Shown here: in pieces, positions 39,523-47,768 of the stretch
Layout of the letters: every line of letters starts with the position of its first letter
Numbering within the stretch: the stretch's first letter is position 1
The notes under the pieces: model-generated
Told to the model about the DNA's origin: nothing
Database searches by the model: none
The model's input: only the letters and a program-made list of their open reading frames with translations
Assembly: GCF_013705725.1 (NCBI RefSeq)
Contig: NZ_CP055481.1
Coordinates: forward strand, 6,138,001 to 6,202,000
DNA length: 64,000 nucleotides
From: Klebsiella sp. RHBSTW-00484
GTDB lineage: Bacteria; Pseudomonadota; Gammaproteobacteria; Enterobacterales; Enterobacteriaceae
Reading direction: 5' to 3'
Translations under genes and position numbers: made by a program

Positions 39523-40044
39523 AAGTATCCCTGTCCTCGCGGGAGAATGCGGTAGTGTCCCGCAATACGGCCATGGCGTCCAGCAAGAGCGACAAAGCGC
39601 CGATGGCACCGGGACAGAACATAATCAGACATAACAGCTTCAGGAGAAGAGCATTAAATCAGCTCAAGAAGCGTTCTCGTAAGTTTAAGGGCTATTAATA
39701 TATAAAAGATCTATACGCACACTAATGTTTATTCAATCTGAACATACTTGAACCAAAACTTTTTGTTATATAAAAATCATAATGTTAAAAAAAATCATTG
39801 TGTTCGCTAAAGCATAAAGAAGAGAGTGCACCATCAAAAAGTCGTTTCCTTTTGCCGTTAAATTATTTTATTTATATATTATTCAATCATGAACTATATC
39901 CCATAATTATATCATTAAATATGAAGTAAAGATGAACACAATCTCTTCATTGATATTTCTCAATTAACCATTAATTGAGAAAAGATTTAAAAAAATTAAA
40001 TGCTATAAACGAAAAAAATTACCGAACATTTTCCACAGGATTTT
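39523..40044. other. AT-rich intergenic region at the left edge of the LuxC/LuxE cluster
   Basis: These 522 bases contain no supportable gene. From about 39,660 onward base composition turns abruptly AT-rich (long A and T runs), unlike the rha and raf genes before it. The right end must carry the MFS operon promoter; CACAGGATTTT before the MFS ATG is a weak ribosome-binding site. The first part should carry the rafR promoter. AT-rich DNA of this kind is often bound by H-NS and marks acquired islands. I see no integrase or attachment repeat. Confidence 0.6.
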
Positions 40045-41304
40045 ATGTTTAGTTCACTGCTCTCTATTTCATCGCGGCGTGCTTTAATATTTTGCCTTTT
40101 CCTTTCTATGTTTGAACTACTAACTTATATTGCCAGCGATGTTGTTATGCCGGGAATGTTATTAGTCATTGCGGATTTAAATGCTGAGCCTTATTATATC
40201 CCCTGGTCTCTAAATGCCTACCTTCTCGGCGGAGTTGCGTTTCAATGGTTAATTGGTCCTCTATCAGATAGATTTGGCCGACGGCCTTTACTACTAATCG
40301 GCTGTGCTATTTTTTCTATTTCCTGTCTAGTAACACCGTGGGTTAATAACATCCAGATTTTCACTTCTCTTCGTTTTATTCAAGGTATGGGGCTGGGGTT
40401 TGTTGTGGTGGTCAGCTATCCGGCCTTACAGGAGGGGTTTAAAGAATCAGACGCCATACGCTTAATTGCTATATTCGCCAATATCGCGTTACTTTCACCA
40501 TTATTTGGGCCGCTAGTCGGTAGCATTTTACTTTCATATATATCATGGCGAATGATTTTTATTGTTATCGCGATTATGGCGGCGCTGACCTGGTTCGGTT
40601 TGTTACGCTGGATGCCGGAGACAATCGGAGTAATGCGTAACGATGGCAGTAAAATTGAATACCAGCCGTTACAAGTAAAAACCATTGCTCGCGCTTACGG
40701 AGAACTGCTTAAAAACCAACGTTGTATGTCCGGCAGTATTGTGCTTGGCCTGACTGGGCTTCCGCTAATGGCGTGGATAGCGCTATCCCCTCTGCTGTTA
40801 GTGCACAATCTAAATATGAGCATGATGGAATATGCGCTATGGCAGTTACCTATTTTCGGCGCTTTGATTGCAGGTAATATCGTGCTTAACTACAGCGCTA
40901 AAAAATTCAAGACGGAGCGATTATTATATTTTTCACTTTTCCCTGTTTTTATCGGTATAATTCTGGCGCTGATAATAACTCTAATTTTCCAAAACATTAT
41001 TGCCTTAATTTTTGGCATGGCCATTTATGCTTTCGGCCTTGGCATCTGCAACGCCACACTGTACCGCCTGACTCTATTTTCCAGCGAACTTGGGAAAGGT
41101 TGTGTATCGGCAATGATAGGAATGATTTCTGTCGCTATTTTTAGTGTCGGGGGCGCATTAATGGCTGCATTAGGCGCAGGCGATAGTCTTTGCGCATATA
41201 TTATCGCGGCTATTTTCCCGATACTGGCAGCATTGTTAATTATGCTTAAAATGTTCAGCCACCAACTTAAGAATAAAATGAAAGCAACCGCACCAAACCA
41301 TTAA
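40045..41304 (+). CDS. MdfA-like major facilitator exporter (DHA1 family)
   Basis: The 419-residue protein has twelve predicted helices and strong similarity to the multidrug/proton antiporter MdfA. Helix 1 keeps the membrane-embedded acidic residues (SMFELLTYIASDVVMPGML, equivalent to MdfA Glu26 and Asp34). Loop 2-3 motif A is GPLSDRFGRRP, motif B is LRFIQGMGLG with its Arg, and antiporter motif C is GPLVGSIL. PLMAWIALSP and IFGALIAGN are also shared. It is first in an operon of acyl-activating and reducing enzymes, which suggests export of their product or of a toxic intermediate. A general drug pump is the alternative. Confidence 0.88.
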   Translation: MFSSLLSISSRRALIFCLFLSMFELLTYIASDVVMPGMLLVIADLNAEPYYIPWSLNAYLLGGVAFQWLIGPLSDRFGRRPLLLIGCAIFSISCLVTPWVNNIQIFTSLRFIQGMGLGFVVVVSYPALQEGFKESDAIRLIAIFANIALLSPLFGPLVGSILLSYISWRMIFIVIAIMAALTWFGLLRWMPETIGVMRNDGSKIEYQPLQVKTIARAYGELLKNQRCMSGSIVLGLTGLPLMAWIALSPLLLVHNLNMSMMEYALWQLPIFGALIAGNIVLNYSAKKFKTERLLYFSLFPVFIGIILALIITLIFQNIIALIFGMAIYAFGLGICNATLYRLTLFSSELGKGCVSAMIGMISVAIFSVGGALMAALGAGDSLCAYIIAAIFPILAALLIMLKMFSHQLKNKMKATAPNH

Positions 41305-41340
41305 TTACCCATGAACGACTTATTATTAAGGATAAATAAA

Positions 41341-42468
41341 ATGGTCACTCTATCCAGCGTTGATGCCCTCTGTACAATCAACACCCCTTATTGTGAAGAC
41401 GGCAATTCACAACGACTTTTTGATGCCGCCATGCATGAAATAGTCGCCTTTCACGTAGCGAATACACCAGGTTATAGCCAATGGCTCACCCATCATAATA
41501 TTCAACCAGATGCAGAAAATATAGATTCGTGGTCGCAGCTGCCGCCAATTTTTGCCAACTACTTCAAACAAAATTTGCTAATCAGTCGGTCTGGACAGGA
41601 TGCGCTAGAACTCACCTCCTCCGGTACCAGCGGGCAGAAAAGCCGTATGCGCTATGATGAGCGCAGTATTGGAGCCGCGCAGGGAATGGTCGATCGCATT
41701 TTCCGCCACTATGGCTGGGAAACGCCTGATGCTCCTTGCAACTACCTGCTCCTGAGCTATGAACCCGCTGGTAACATCACTCTCGGCACCTCTTTTACTG
41801 ACCAGTTCTTGTGTAAATACGCTCCCGTTAATCACGCCGTTTACGCATTGCGTCACACCGGAAGCGGGCATGAATTCGACTCTTACGGTGTTATTCGCGC
41901 TTTACAGGAGTTTGCTGAAGAGGGGTTACCGGTAAGGATCCTGGGGTTCCCGGCATTTATGTGGTTCATACTCGAACGCATGCGTGAAATGCATCTGCCA
42001 GCGCTCCAACTTCATCCTCAATCGTTAGCTTTTTTTGGTGGAGGCTGGAAAACGCATGCCGACCGGGAAATCCCTAAATCTGCATTTTATTCTCGACTGA
42101 CCCAGCAACTCGGGATTTCGGATAGTCGATGCCGCGACGGCTATGGTTCCGTTGAGCACTGCGTGCCTTACATTGAATGCGCACATCACCATTTCCATAT
42201 TCCTGTTTATTCCCGCGCCTGGATCCGCGATACCGCCTCTCTGGCGGTGAAAGATTATGGACAGAGCGGTTTTATACAATTTGTGTCGCCTTATATCACT
42301 TCCAGCCCTGCGCATAGTGTGGTCATGAGCGATCTTGCGGTACTGCACTGCGCCAAAGAATGTGGATGCGGCGCGACAACGGATTGGTTTGAGCTGCTTG
42401 GCCGGGCCAGTCGTAACAAAGCACGTAGCTGCGCACTGGCGGCATCAGAACTTATTAAGGGAAAATAA
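41341..42468 (+). CDS. LuxE-family acyl-protein synthetase
   Basis: LuxE enzymes activate a carboxylic acid as acyl-AMP, hold it on a Cys and pass it to LuxC. The ATG at 41341 follows TAAGGATAAATAAA and gives 375 residues; an ATG ten codons earlier has no ribosome-binding site. The adenylation P-loop is LTSSGTSGQKS (residues ~91-101), followed by FFGGGWKTH and RDGYGSVEHCVPYIEC. Near the C-terminus KARSCALAASEL places a Cys at residue 364, eleven from the end, where LuxE carries its acyl-accepting Cys. It is followed after one base by the LuxC fusion. The acid substrate is unknown. Confidence 0.88.
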   Translation: MVTLSSVDALCTINTPYCEDGNSQRLFDAAMHEIVAFHVANTPGYSQWLTHHNIQPDAENIDSWSQLPPIFANYFKQNLLISRSGQDALELTSSGTSGQKSRMRYDERSIGAAQGMVDRIFRHYGWETPDAPCNYLLLSYEPAGNITLGTSFTDQFLCKYAPVNHAVYALRHTGSGHEFDSYGVIRALQEFAEEGLPVRILGFPAFMWFILERMREMHLPALQLHPQSLAFFGGGWKTHADREIPKSAFYSRLTQQLGISDSRCRDGYGSVEHCVPYIECAHHHFHIPVYSRAWIRDTASLAVKDYGQSGFIQFVSPYITSSPAHSVVMSDLAVLHCAKECGCGATTDWFELLGRASRNKARSCALAASELIKGK

Positions 42469-42469
42469 T

Positions 42470-44878
42470 ATGTATCTCATTCAGGGAAAAACCTATCCAT
42501 CGTTCACGCCAGATGAGGCCCTGGCCCTGTTGACGAGCAAGTTGGATAGCGCGCTGAGCCAACCGCCGCGCCCAGAAATCGTGCTAACTTGCGCTGGGCT
42601 TTTTATCGAACAGCTAAAAGACTGCGCTTTTATTCCGCAGTTGGGCCCGGTTTATCGGGAAGAAATCAGAAAATTTTGCCAACCTGAAGCGCTACGCCAT
42701 AAGCTCGAACATGAGCTGGGTGATAATCCCTTTTCCGTACGCCGCATTAACTACCGTGAGCCACAGTTTGAGGGCTGGCGTCCTCTGGGCGTCGTAGTGC
42801 ATATCACCCCAGCAAATGCGGAACTGCTCCCCTTCTTTGCAATAGTAGAAAGCCTTCTGGTCGGTAATATTAACTGGCTGCGCCCAAGCTCCAGCGAACA
42901 AGGAATGACAATTCAGCTGCTACATGCGTTTATCCATTGCGATTTAACGGGTCATTTGGCGAACTTCGTCGCTGTTGTCCCCGTAGAGACAAAACGCCTG
43001 GACCTGTTACTTGCCCACGCCGATGGAGTATCAGCTTGGGGTGGCGATACCGCGCTTGGGGCGATTCGCCAACAGCTCCCTGACGGGTGTCGGTGGATAC
43101 CCTGGGGACATAAAATCAGCTTTGCCTGGCTAAAACCTGATGCCATTAATGAAGAAAGCCTCCTTGCGCTGGCAGATGACGTTTGCTGTTTTGACCAGCA
43201 GGCCTGTTCCAGCCCGCAAATCGTTTTTGTTGATAGCGATGATTCTGCAGTATTGCATGATATTGGCAGAAGGCTGGCGGAGGCCATGCAGCACCGTCAC
43301 GCGCTGTGGCATCCGTTAATTCCAGATGAAAAGGCGGCAGCAGATATCACCAGTACCATCGCCTTCGCGCAGCTGGACGCTGTGTTTTCTGGTGCGGACA
43401 ACGCTCTACTGGCAGGAGACGGTTGGCGCATCATTCAGCAACACACCTCGGCTATTACGCCATCACCACTCTTTCGAACCGTATTGCTACGGCCGCTACC
43501 GCAACATAAAGTGATGCAAACGCTGCGCCCCTGGCGTACCCACCTGCAAACCTGCGGATTGGTTGCCGCCGATAGGGATATTATTCCCCTCAGCCAACTG
43601 TTGCTGGCCGCTGGCGTCAATCGAATTTGCCCCGTAGGTAAAATGCATGAGAGCTACCACGGCGAACCTCATGACGGCATTTATGCCTTGAGCCAACTGG
43701 CTCGCCGGGTCACGGTTACGCTGGATGCCAATGTCCTGTCGCAACAAGCCAGGCTCGACCCAAACCCGCCGCCGCCGATATTGTCGGCCCCGCAGCCCAT
43801 TATGGATAAAACGGCATTCTTACAGCACTCCATGCAGCCCAGCGCCCAGCTTTTCTTTCGCAGCGGCGGCAGCAGCGGTGTGCCTAAACTCGCTGGTTTT
43901 ACCTATCGCGACTATCACCGCCAGATGCAGGCCGCCGCCGCAGGCATGTTCGCTGCCGGGCTGGACCCCGTGCACGACAAAGTGCTCAATCTCATGTATG
44001 CGGGCAATCTCTATGGCGGCCTGCTCAGTTTTTTTACCGTACTTGAAATGCTAGAGGTCACCCATCTTCCAATGGGCGGGCCTCATGATGATGACTATCA
44101 CGAGATCGCCCAAACGATTGTGAATCAGGGGGTCACCACGCTCATTGGTATGCCCAGCACGCTGTATCAGCTATTTACGCGAGAAGAGGCAATTTTACGC
44201 GACTACGGCGGCATTCAGAAACTCCTGCTAGGAGGAGAGCATATGGGAGCCGTTCAGCGTGACTACATTCAGGGTTTTGGCGTAACCACCATCCGTTCAG
44301 CCCTCTATGGCTCCGTTGATGCCGGCCCTCTGGGGCATGCATGCAGCTATTGCCCGGATGGAGTGTTTCACTTAATGGCTGATATTCAGTGGCTGGAAAT
44401 TGTCGATCCGCTCAATGATCTGCCTGTCGCGCCTGGTGAAGCTGGGCGTCTGCTCTTTACCTCGACGGCCCGCGAGGGTCAGAAGATTATTCGTTACGAC
44501 ATAGGCGATACCGGCCGTTGGCTGCCCGGCGAATGCCCTTGCGGCGCACCCAGCCCCCGTTTTGAACTTTTGGGCCGCCACGGTAGCCTGGTGCGTATTG
44601 GCACAATGTTTATTCAGCCCCAGCGACTGGAGACGCTAGCTAATGCACCCATCCAATTGCTTCTTAAACATAATCCAGACAATGGGCTTGAATGTATTCA
44701 GATATTAACTGAAGGCAATATCGAAACTGTCAAAAAACAGGTCTGCACCGACCCTGAGCTCGGAATGGCGTTGGACGCCAATATGCTGGAGTTAGACGTT
44801 ATTAACTGTTCTTACTCGGAATTTGAACGGCATGCACAAAGCGGTAAAACGCCGCTGGTCATTGATAAACGCCGTTAA
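42470..44878 (+). CDS. LuxC acyl reductase fused to a PaaK-type adenylating domain
   Basis: The protein has 802 residues from the ATG after AAGGGAAAATA. The N-terminal half (about 1-430) is a LuxC-type long-chain acyl reductase. GVVVHITPANAELLPFF is the nucleotide-binding region, and FDQQACSSPQ holds the catalytic Cys246 that accepts the acyl group. After a Pro-rich linker (PNPPPPILSAPQP, ~431-443) comes a phenylacetate-CoA-ligase-like domain (about 445-802) with P-loop RSGGSSGVPK, YGSVDAGPLG, YDIGDTGRW and Cys motifs CSYCPDG and CPCGAPSP before FELLGR. Separate LuxC and ligase proteins are the normal arrangement, so this fusion is unusual. It probably activates and reduces the same or successive acids. 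Confidence 0.85.
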   Translation: MYLIQGKTYPSFTPDEALALLTSKLDSALSQPPRPEIVLTCAGLFIEQLKDCAFIPQLGPVYREEIRKFCQPEALRHKLEHELGDNPFSVRRINYREPQFEGWRPLGVVVHITPANAELLPFFAIVESLLVGNINWLRPSSSEQGMTIQLLHAFIHCDLTGHLANFVAVVPVETKRLDLLLAHADGVSAWGGDTALGAIRQQLPDGCRWIPWGHKISFAWLKPDAINEESLLALADDVCCFDQQACSSPQIVFVDSDDSAVLHDIGRRLAEAMQHRHALWHPLIPDEKAAADITSTIAFAQLDAVFSGADNALLAGDGWRIIQQHTSAITPSPLFRTVLLRPLPQHKVMQTLRPWRTHLQTCGLVAADRDIIPLSQLLLAAGVNRICPVGKMHESYHGEPHDGIYALSQLARRVTVTLDANVLSQQARLDPNPPPPILSAPQPIMDKTAFLQHSMQPSAQLFFRSGGSSGVPKLAGFTYRDYHRQMQAAAAGMFAAGLDPVHDKVLNLMYAGNLYGGLLSFFTVLEMLEVTHLPMGGPHDDDYHEIAQTIVNQGVTTLIGMPSTLYQLFTREEAILRDYGGIQKLLLGGEHMGAVQRDYIQGFGVTTIRSALYGSVDAGPLGHACSYCPDGVFHLMADIQWLEIVDPLNDLPVAPGEAGRLLFTSTAREGQKIIRYDIGDTGRWLPGECPCGAPSPRFELLGRHGSLVRIGTMFIQPQRLETLANAPIQLLLKHNPDNGLECIQILTEGNIETVKKQVCTDPELGMALDANMLELDVINCSYSEFERHAQSGKTPLVIDKRR

Positions 44879-44919
44879 GCGAGTCCCTACTGAACAGTTC
44901 ACTATAAGGATATTTGTAC

Positions 44920-46254
44920 ATGATAACATCAGAGAGCGCCGACCTCCTTGAGCCGGCATTACCTCACATGGAAGAAATGACCGGAAGTCCACTAAGTCTT
45001 GAGCAACTTGTCCAGGTCGTTCGCCGTCGTTCGCCTTTCTATGCCGAACACTATCGCCATCTTGCCGCCAGCGGCTGGCAGCTAACAGACCTGCCGCTCA
45101 TCAACCCCAAACGTTACTGGGAGGAGAGCCAGGGTCTGCAAAACTGGCCGGTACTCACCGGGCCTGTGGAAGATGGTATTGTTTTTAAGACTGGTGGCAC
45201 CACCGGTGGCGGCAAGCTGTCCATTTTTTCCCGCCAGGAATGGCGCTCATTCGTCACTAGCTTTGGTCGTAGCCTCTCCAGCCAGATCAAGCCAGGGGCA
45301 CGAGTAGCAAATTTATTTTTCGCTGGTGATTTGTACGCAAGCTTTCTTTTCATTCATGGCGCTCTTTCACACATGTCGACACCGGTATGTGAGTACCCTT
45401 TCACCGGAACGCTTGAATCACAAAACCTTACCGAACAAATCATTCAGCATGATATTAGCGTACTGGTAGGCGTACCGGCGATGTTGCTGCAATATGCGGC
45501 AGAACTCACTAGAAAAAACTGTCTTCTACCCGGAATTGAAACCATCCTCTACGGCAGTGAGAGCCTTTTTACAGAACAGCTACAGCTGCTGAAATCAGCA
45601 TTTCCAAACGCACGTATCGCCTCCATAGGCTGCGCTAGCGTTGACGCCGGACTCATCGGACTCAGCTCTCCAGATTGCCTGGCAGGCGAACATCGGGTTT
45701 TTGAACCCGAAACCATCGTGGAGATTATTGATGAAGCGACAGGTGAGCCAATTAATGAAATCAATCGTTCCGGAATGCTGGTAGTCACCAGCCTCACCCG
45801 CACGCTAATGCCGCTGATTCGCTATCCGGTAGGCGATCTGGCCGCCTGGCGAGAACCTTCTGGAAGCAAAAATCGCAAGTTTATTTTGCAAGGGCGCAGC
45901 AGCCTCGGCCATCGTTTACGGGTTGGTTATGCATCCGTGTTCCCTGATGAAATAGCGGTGCTCATTACGGAAAAATTGGGTAATCAGCAGTGGCAACTAG
46001 TACTGGAACATGACACTCACCGCGATCGTCTGACCTTACGTATCGCTTGTTCCGGAACGCGAGACCAGGCGAATACGCTATGCAGTACGTTAGTCGCCAG
46101 AGATCATGCTCTCGCGGAGCTGCAGACCGCCGGACAATTGATCATTCAAGTTCACTGGTGCAGCCAGGTTGAACTCAGTCGTAATACCCGAACGGGTAAG
46201 CTACTGCGGGTGATCGATAAACGTGTCTACCTCGCACAGGAGACGGTGAAGTGA
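44920..46254 (+). CDS. PaaK-like AMP-forming carboxylate ligase
   Basis: The protein has 444 residues from the ATG that follows ATAAGGATATTTGTAC. It resembles phenylacetate-CoA ligase and CapK-type adenylating enzymes: P-loop KTGGTTGGGKLS (residues 90-101), FFAGDLYASFLF, LVGVPAMLLQYA, LYGSESLFTEQ, SVDAGLIG, LMPLIRYPVGDLAAW and ILQGRSS. It lacks the Cys pair seen in the fusion protein's ligase domain. Its C-terminal sub-domain ends TRTGKLLRVIDKR, with the lysine region typical for catalysis. It is related to the ligase half of the preceding protein, so the cluster may have two adenylating steps. Substrate and acceptor are unknown. Confidence 0.82.
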   Translation: MITSESADLLEPALPHMEEMTGSPLSLEQLVQVVRRRSPFYAEHYRHLAASGWQLTDLPLINPKRYWEESQGLQNWPVLTGPVEDGIVFKTGGTTGGGKLSIFSRQEWRSFVTSFGRSLSSQIKPGARVANLFFAGDLYASFLFIHGALSHMSTPVCEYPFTGTLESQNLTEQIIQHDISVLVGVPAMLLQYAAELTRKNCLLPGIETILYGSESLFTEQLQLLKSAFPNARIASIGCASVDAGLIGLSSPDCLAGEHRVFEPETIVEIIDEATGEPINEINRSGMLVVTSLTRTLMPLIRYPVGDLAAWREPSGSKNRKFILQGRSSLGHRLRVGYASVFPDEIAVLITEKLGNQQWQLVLEHDTHRDRLTLRIACSGTRDQANTLCSTLVARDHALAELQTAGQLIIQVHWCSQVELSRNTRTGKLLRVIDKRVYLAQETVK

Positions 46255-47228
46255 TTGGAATAAGAGATTTTCAACGACAAGACAGCGAGGCTATCAGCGC
46301 TCTATTCCGAACGGTTTATGGCGAGCGCTATGTATATCCTGATATCTATATGCCCAGTATGATTAGCTGGCATAACGCACAGGGGCACTGGCACAGTGCG
46401 ATAGCCGAACAAAACGGAACTATCATTGGTCATGCCGCATTATGGCAGCATGACACGGATAAGGAGGCCGCCGAGCTGGCCATGTTCGCCGTGCACCCTG
46501 TCATCAGAAACCGAGGAGTTGCCACTCAGCTTGGCAAACATTTGCTTCTTATCGCGAACAAGCTCGGTCTTGGCACGTTAACGATCAAAATGGTATCCAG
46601 CCATCAACACTCTCAGCGTCTGGCAAAAACGTTGGGTTTTCACTCAACGGCATTGCTCAGAGACTACGTCCCTTCTCCCTTCCAGTCGGGCCAGCGGGAA
46701 AGTATTATCCTGGGCGTATTGCTGTTACAACCGCGACCCGTACCGCTTGCCGTGGACGATAGCCGCCATGACTGTTGGATAAACTTGCTAAAGGAAAAAT
46801 TCGGCACGGCTCATATCCCGCCTGCCAGAGAAACCATCGCTGCGCCTGTTGAAATATCAATTTGTGATGATCGGGTGGATGTGACGATTAATAAATCAAT
46901 ATCGCAGACGGTCAATGAGATATCCCGGCTCCCCGACTGCAAACTGATTCATATTCGAGTGCCCATCGATGGCTCTTTGATGTCGCTACGACAAAGGCTA
47001 TGGCAGGGAGGATATACAGATATGGGCCTGGCGCCATCAGCTGAGGGTAGATGGTTCTGGCTGTTGCAACGAGGCTATCGTTCCCAACAACTCGAACTAT
47101 CCTGTCCTATCGCTATTGCCCTACAGAAAATGAACTGCGCCGAGCATTGTCAATTCTGCTCGGCCACCAGCAGCGCCTGGGTATCCGGCTCCAGCGCCTG
47201 GAAAAGGTGCTCTCGATCGGCCGGATAG
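46251..47228 (+). CDS. GNAT-family N-acetyltransferase with extra C-terminal region
   Basis: The GTG start overlaps the ligase stop (GTGA). Residues 1-~155 form a GNAT domain. Its acetyl-CoA loop is AVHPVIRNRGVATQLGKHL (about residues 80-98) and a LAKTLGFHSTALLRDY strand follows. Residues ~160-298 form an additional domain ending RWFWLLQRGYRSQQLELSCPIA, which I cannot identify. The last 26 residues are encoded opposite the 3' end of the convergent cupin-XRE gene, are of low complexity (SSAWVSGSSAWK) and may be a read-through into neighbouring DNA after a truncation. It presumably acylates an amine in the same pathway. Confidence 0.75.
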   Translation: MIGIRDFQRQDSEAISALFRTVYGERYVYPDIYMPSMISWHNAQGHWHSAIAEQNGTIIGHAALWQHDTDKEAAELAMFAVHPVIRNRGVATQLGKHLLLIANKLGLGTLTIKMVSSHQHSQRLAKTLGFHSTALLRDYVPSPFQSGQRESIILGVLLLQPRPVPLAVDDSRHDCWINLLKEKFGTAHIPPARETIAAPVEISICDDRVDVTINKSISQTVNEISRLPDCKLIHIRVPIDGSLMSLRQRLWQGGYTDMGLAPSAEGRWFWLLQRGYRSQQLELSCPIAIALQKMNCAEHCQFCSATSSAWVSGSSAWKRCSRSAG

Positions 47229-47698
47229 CAGATGTAATCCCCTTCCCCCAGTTCTTCCGGCGCTTCCGTCAGGCCAACTCGCGCGCGTCCCTGAGTGATA
47301 ATAATATGCTCCACTGACCCCAGCGGATGCGGCTGTGAAATGCGGTCCGCTCCCGGCTGGGTCAACAAGAGATAGATATCGCGCCGTGCACCCGGCGGGC
47401 ATGCAGCCAGGAGGATCGCCTGATAGTTTGCCTGCTCGGCGATAACTTTCGTCCCCTCGCCGCGACGGATCACCTGAGTGGTATTGACCTGCGGTTCCAG
47501 CAGACGAGCGAAGGGAATATCAAGAGCCACGCAGAGCGCCCACAGGGTTTCCAGGCTCGGGTTGCCGTTAGCGGATTCCAGCTGCGATAACGTCGATTTA
47601 GCAATTCCCGCCCGCCGCGCAACTTCGGCGAGGGAAAGCCCGGTGCGCGCACGTTCACGTACCAGACTTTTGGCAATCAGGCTAATTGGCTGGGTCAT
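47150..47698 (-). CDS. XRE-family regulator with C-terminal cupin domain
   Basis: The protein has 182 residues from the ATG at 47698 (MTQPISLIAKSLVRERARTG). The helix-turn-helix LSLAEVARRAGIAKSTLSQLE (about residues 23-43) is followed by a cupin sensor domain (YLLLTQPGADRISQPHPLGSVEHIIITQGRARVG). The frame is open 61 codons further upstream, through the operator and into azlC, so that extension is rejected. Divergent azlCD and a perfect palindrome between them suggest that it represses these genes and itself. Effectors of this family are often amino acids or amines. Its 3' end overlaps the end of the GNAT gene by 79 bases. Confidence 0.88.
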   Translation of the reverse strand: MTQPISLIAKSLVRERARTGLSLAEVARRAGIAKSTLSQLESANGNPSLETLWALCVALDIPFARLLEPQVNTTQVIRRGEGTKVIAEQANYQAILLAACPPGARRDIYLLLTQPGADRISQPHPLGSVEHIIITQGRARVGLTEAPEELGEGDYICYPADREHLFQALEPDTQALLVAEQN

Positions 47699-47720
47699 AC
47701 ACGGCTCCGTGTTTTTTATA

Positions 47721-47737
47721 ACGAACGATTCGTTCGT
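47721..47737. promoter_or_regulatory. Palindromic operator between the XRE regulator and azlC
   Basis: ACGAACGA-T-TCGTTCGT is a perfect inverted repeat of two eight-base arms around one base, 22 bases upstream of the regulator ATG. A further half-site-like ATTCGTTCGAT occurs at about 47774-47784, near the azlC start. Position and symmetry suggest it is the operator for the XRE protein. Confidence 0.7.
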
Positions 47738-47768
47738 CTTGAAATGCGATTCTGTTGCGTTCATTATA

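Noticed and set aside
40045..47228. Interpretation as a bioluminescence (lux) operon
   Set aside because: There is no luciferase alpha or beta subunit, no LuxD thioesterase and no flavin reductase; only the LuxC and LuxE families are present.
47478..47768. A 97-codon N-terminal extension of azlC
   Set aside because: It is antisense to the XRE regulator, crosses the operator, and is rich in Arg and Ser; AzlC homologs begin near MKRHFASLKGD.
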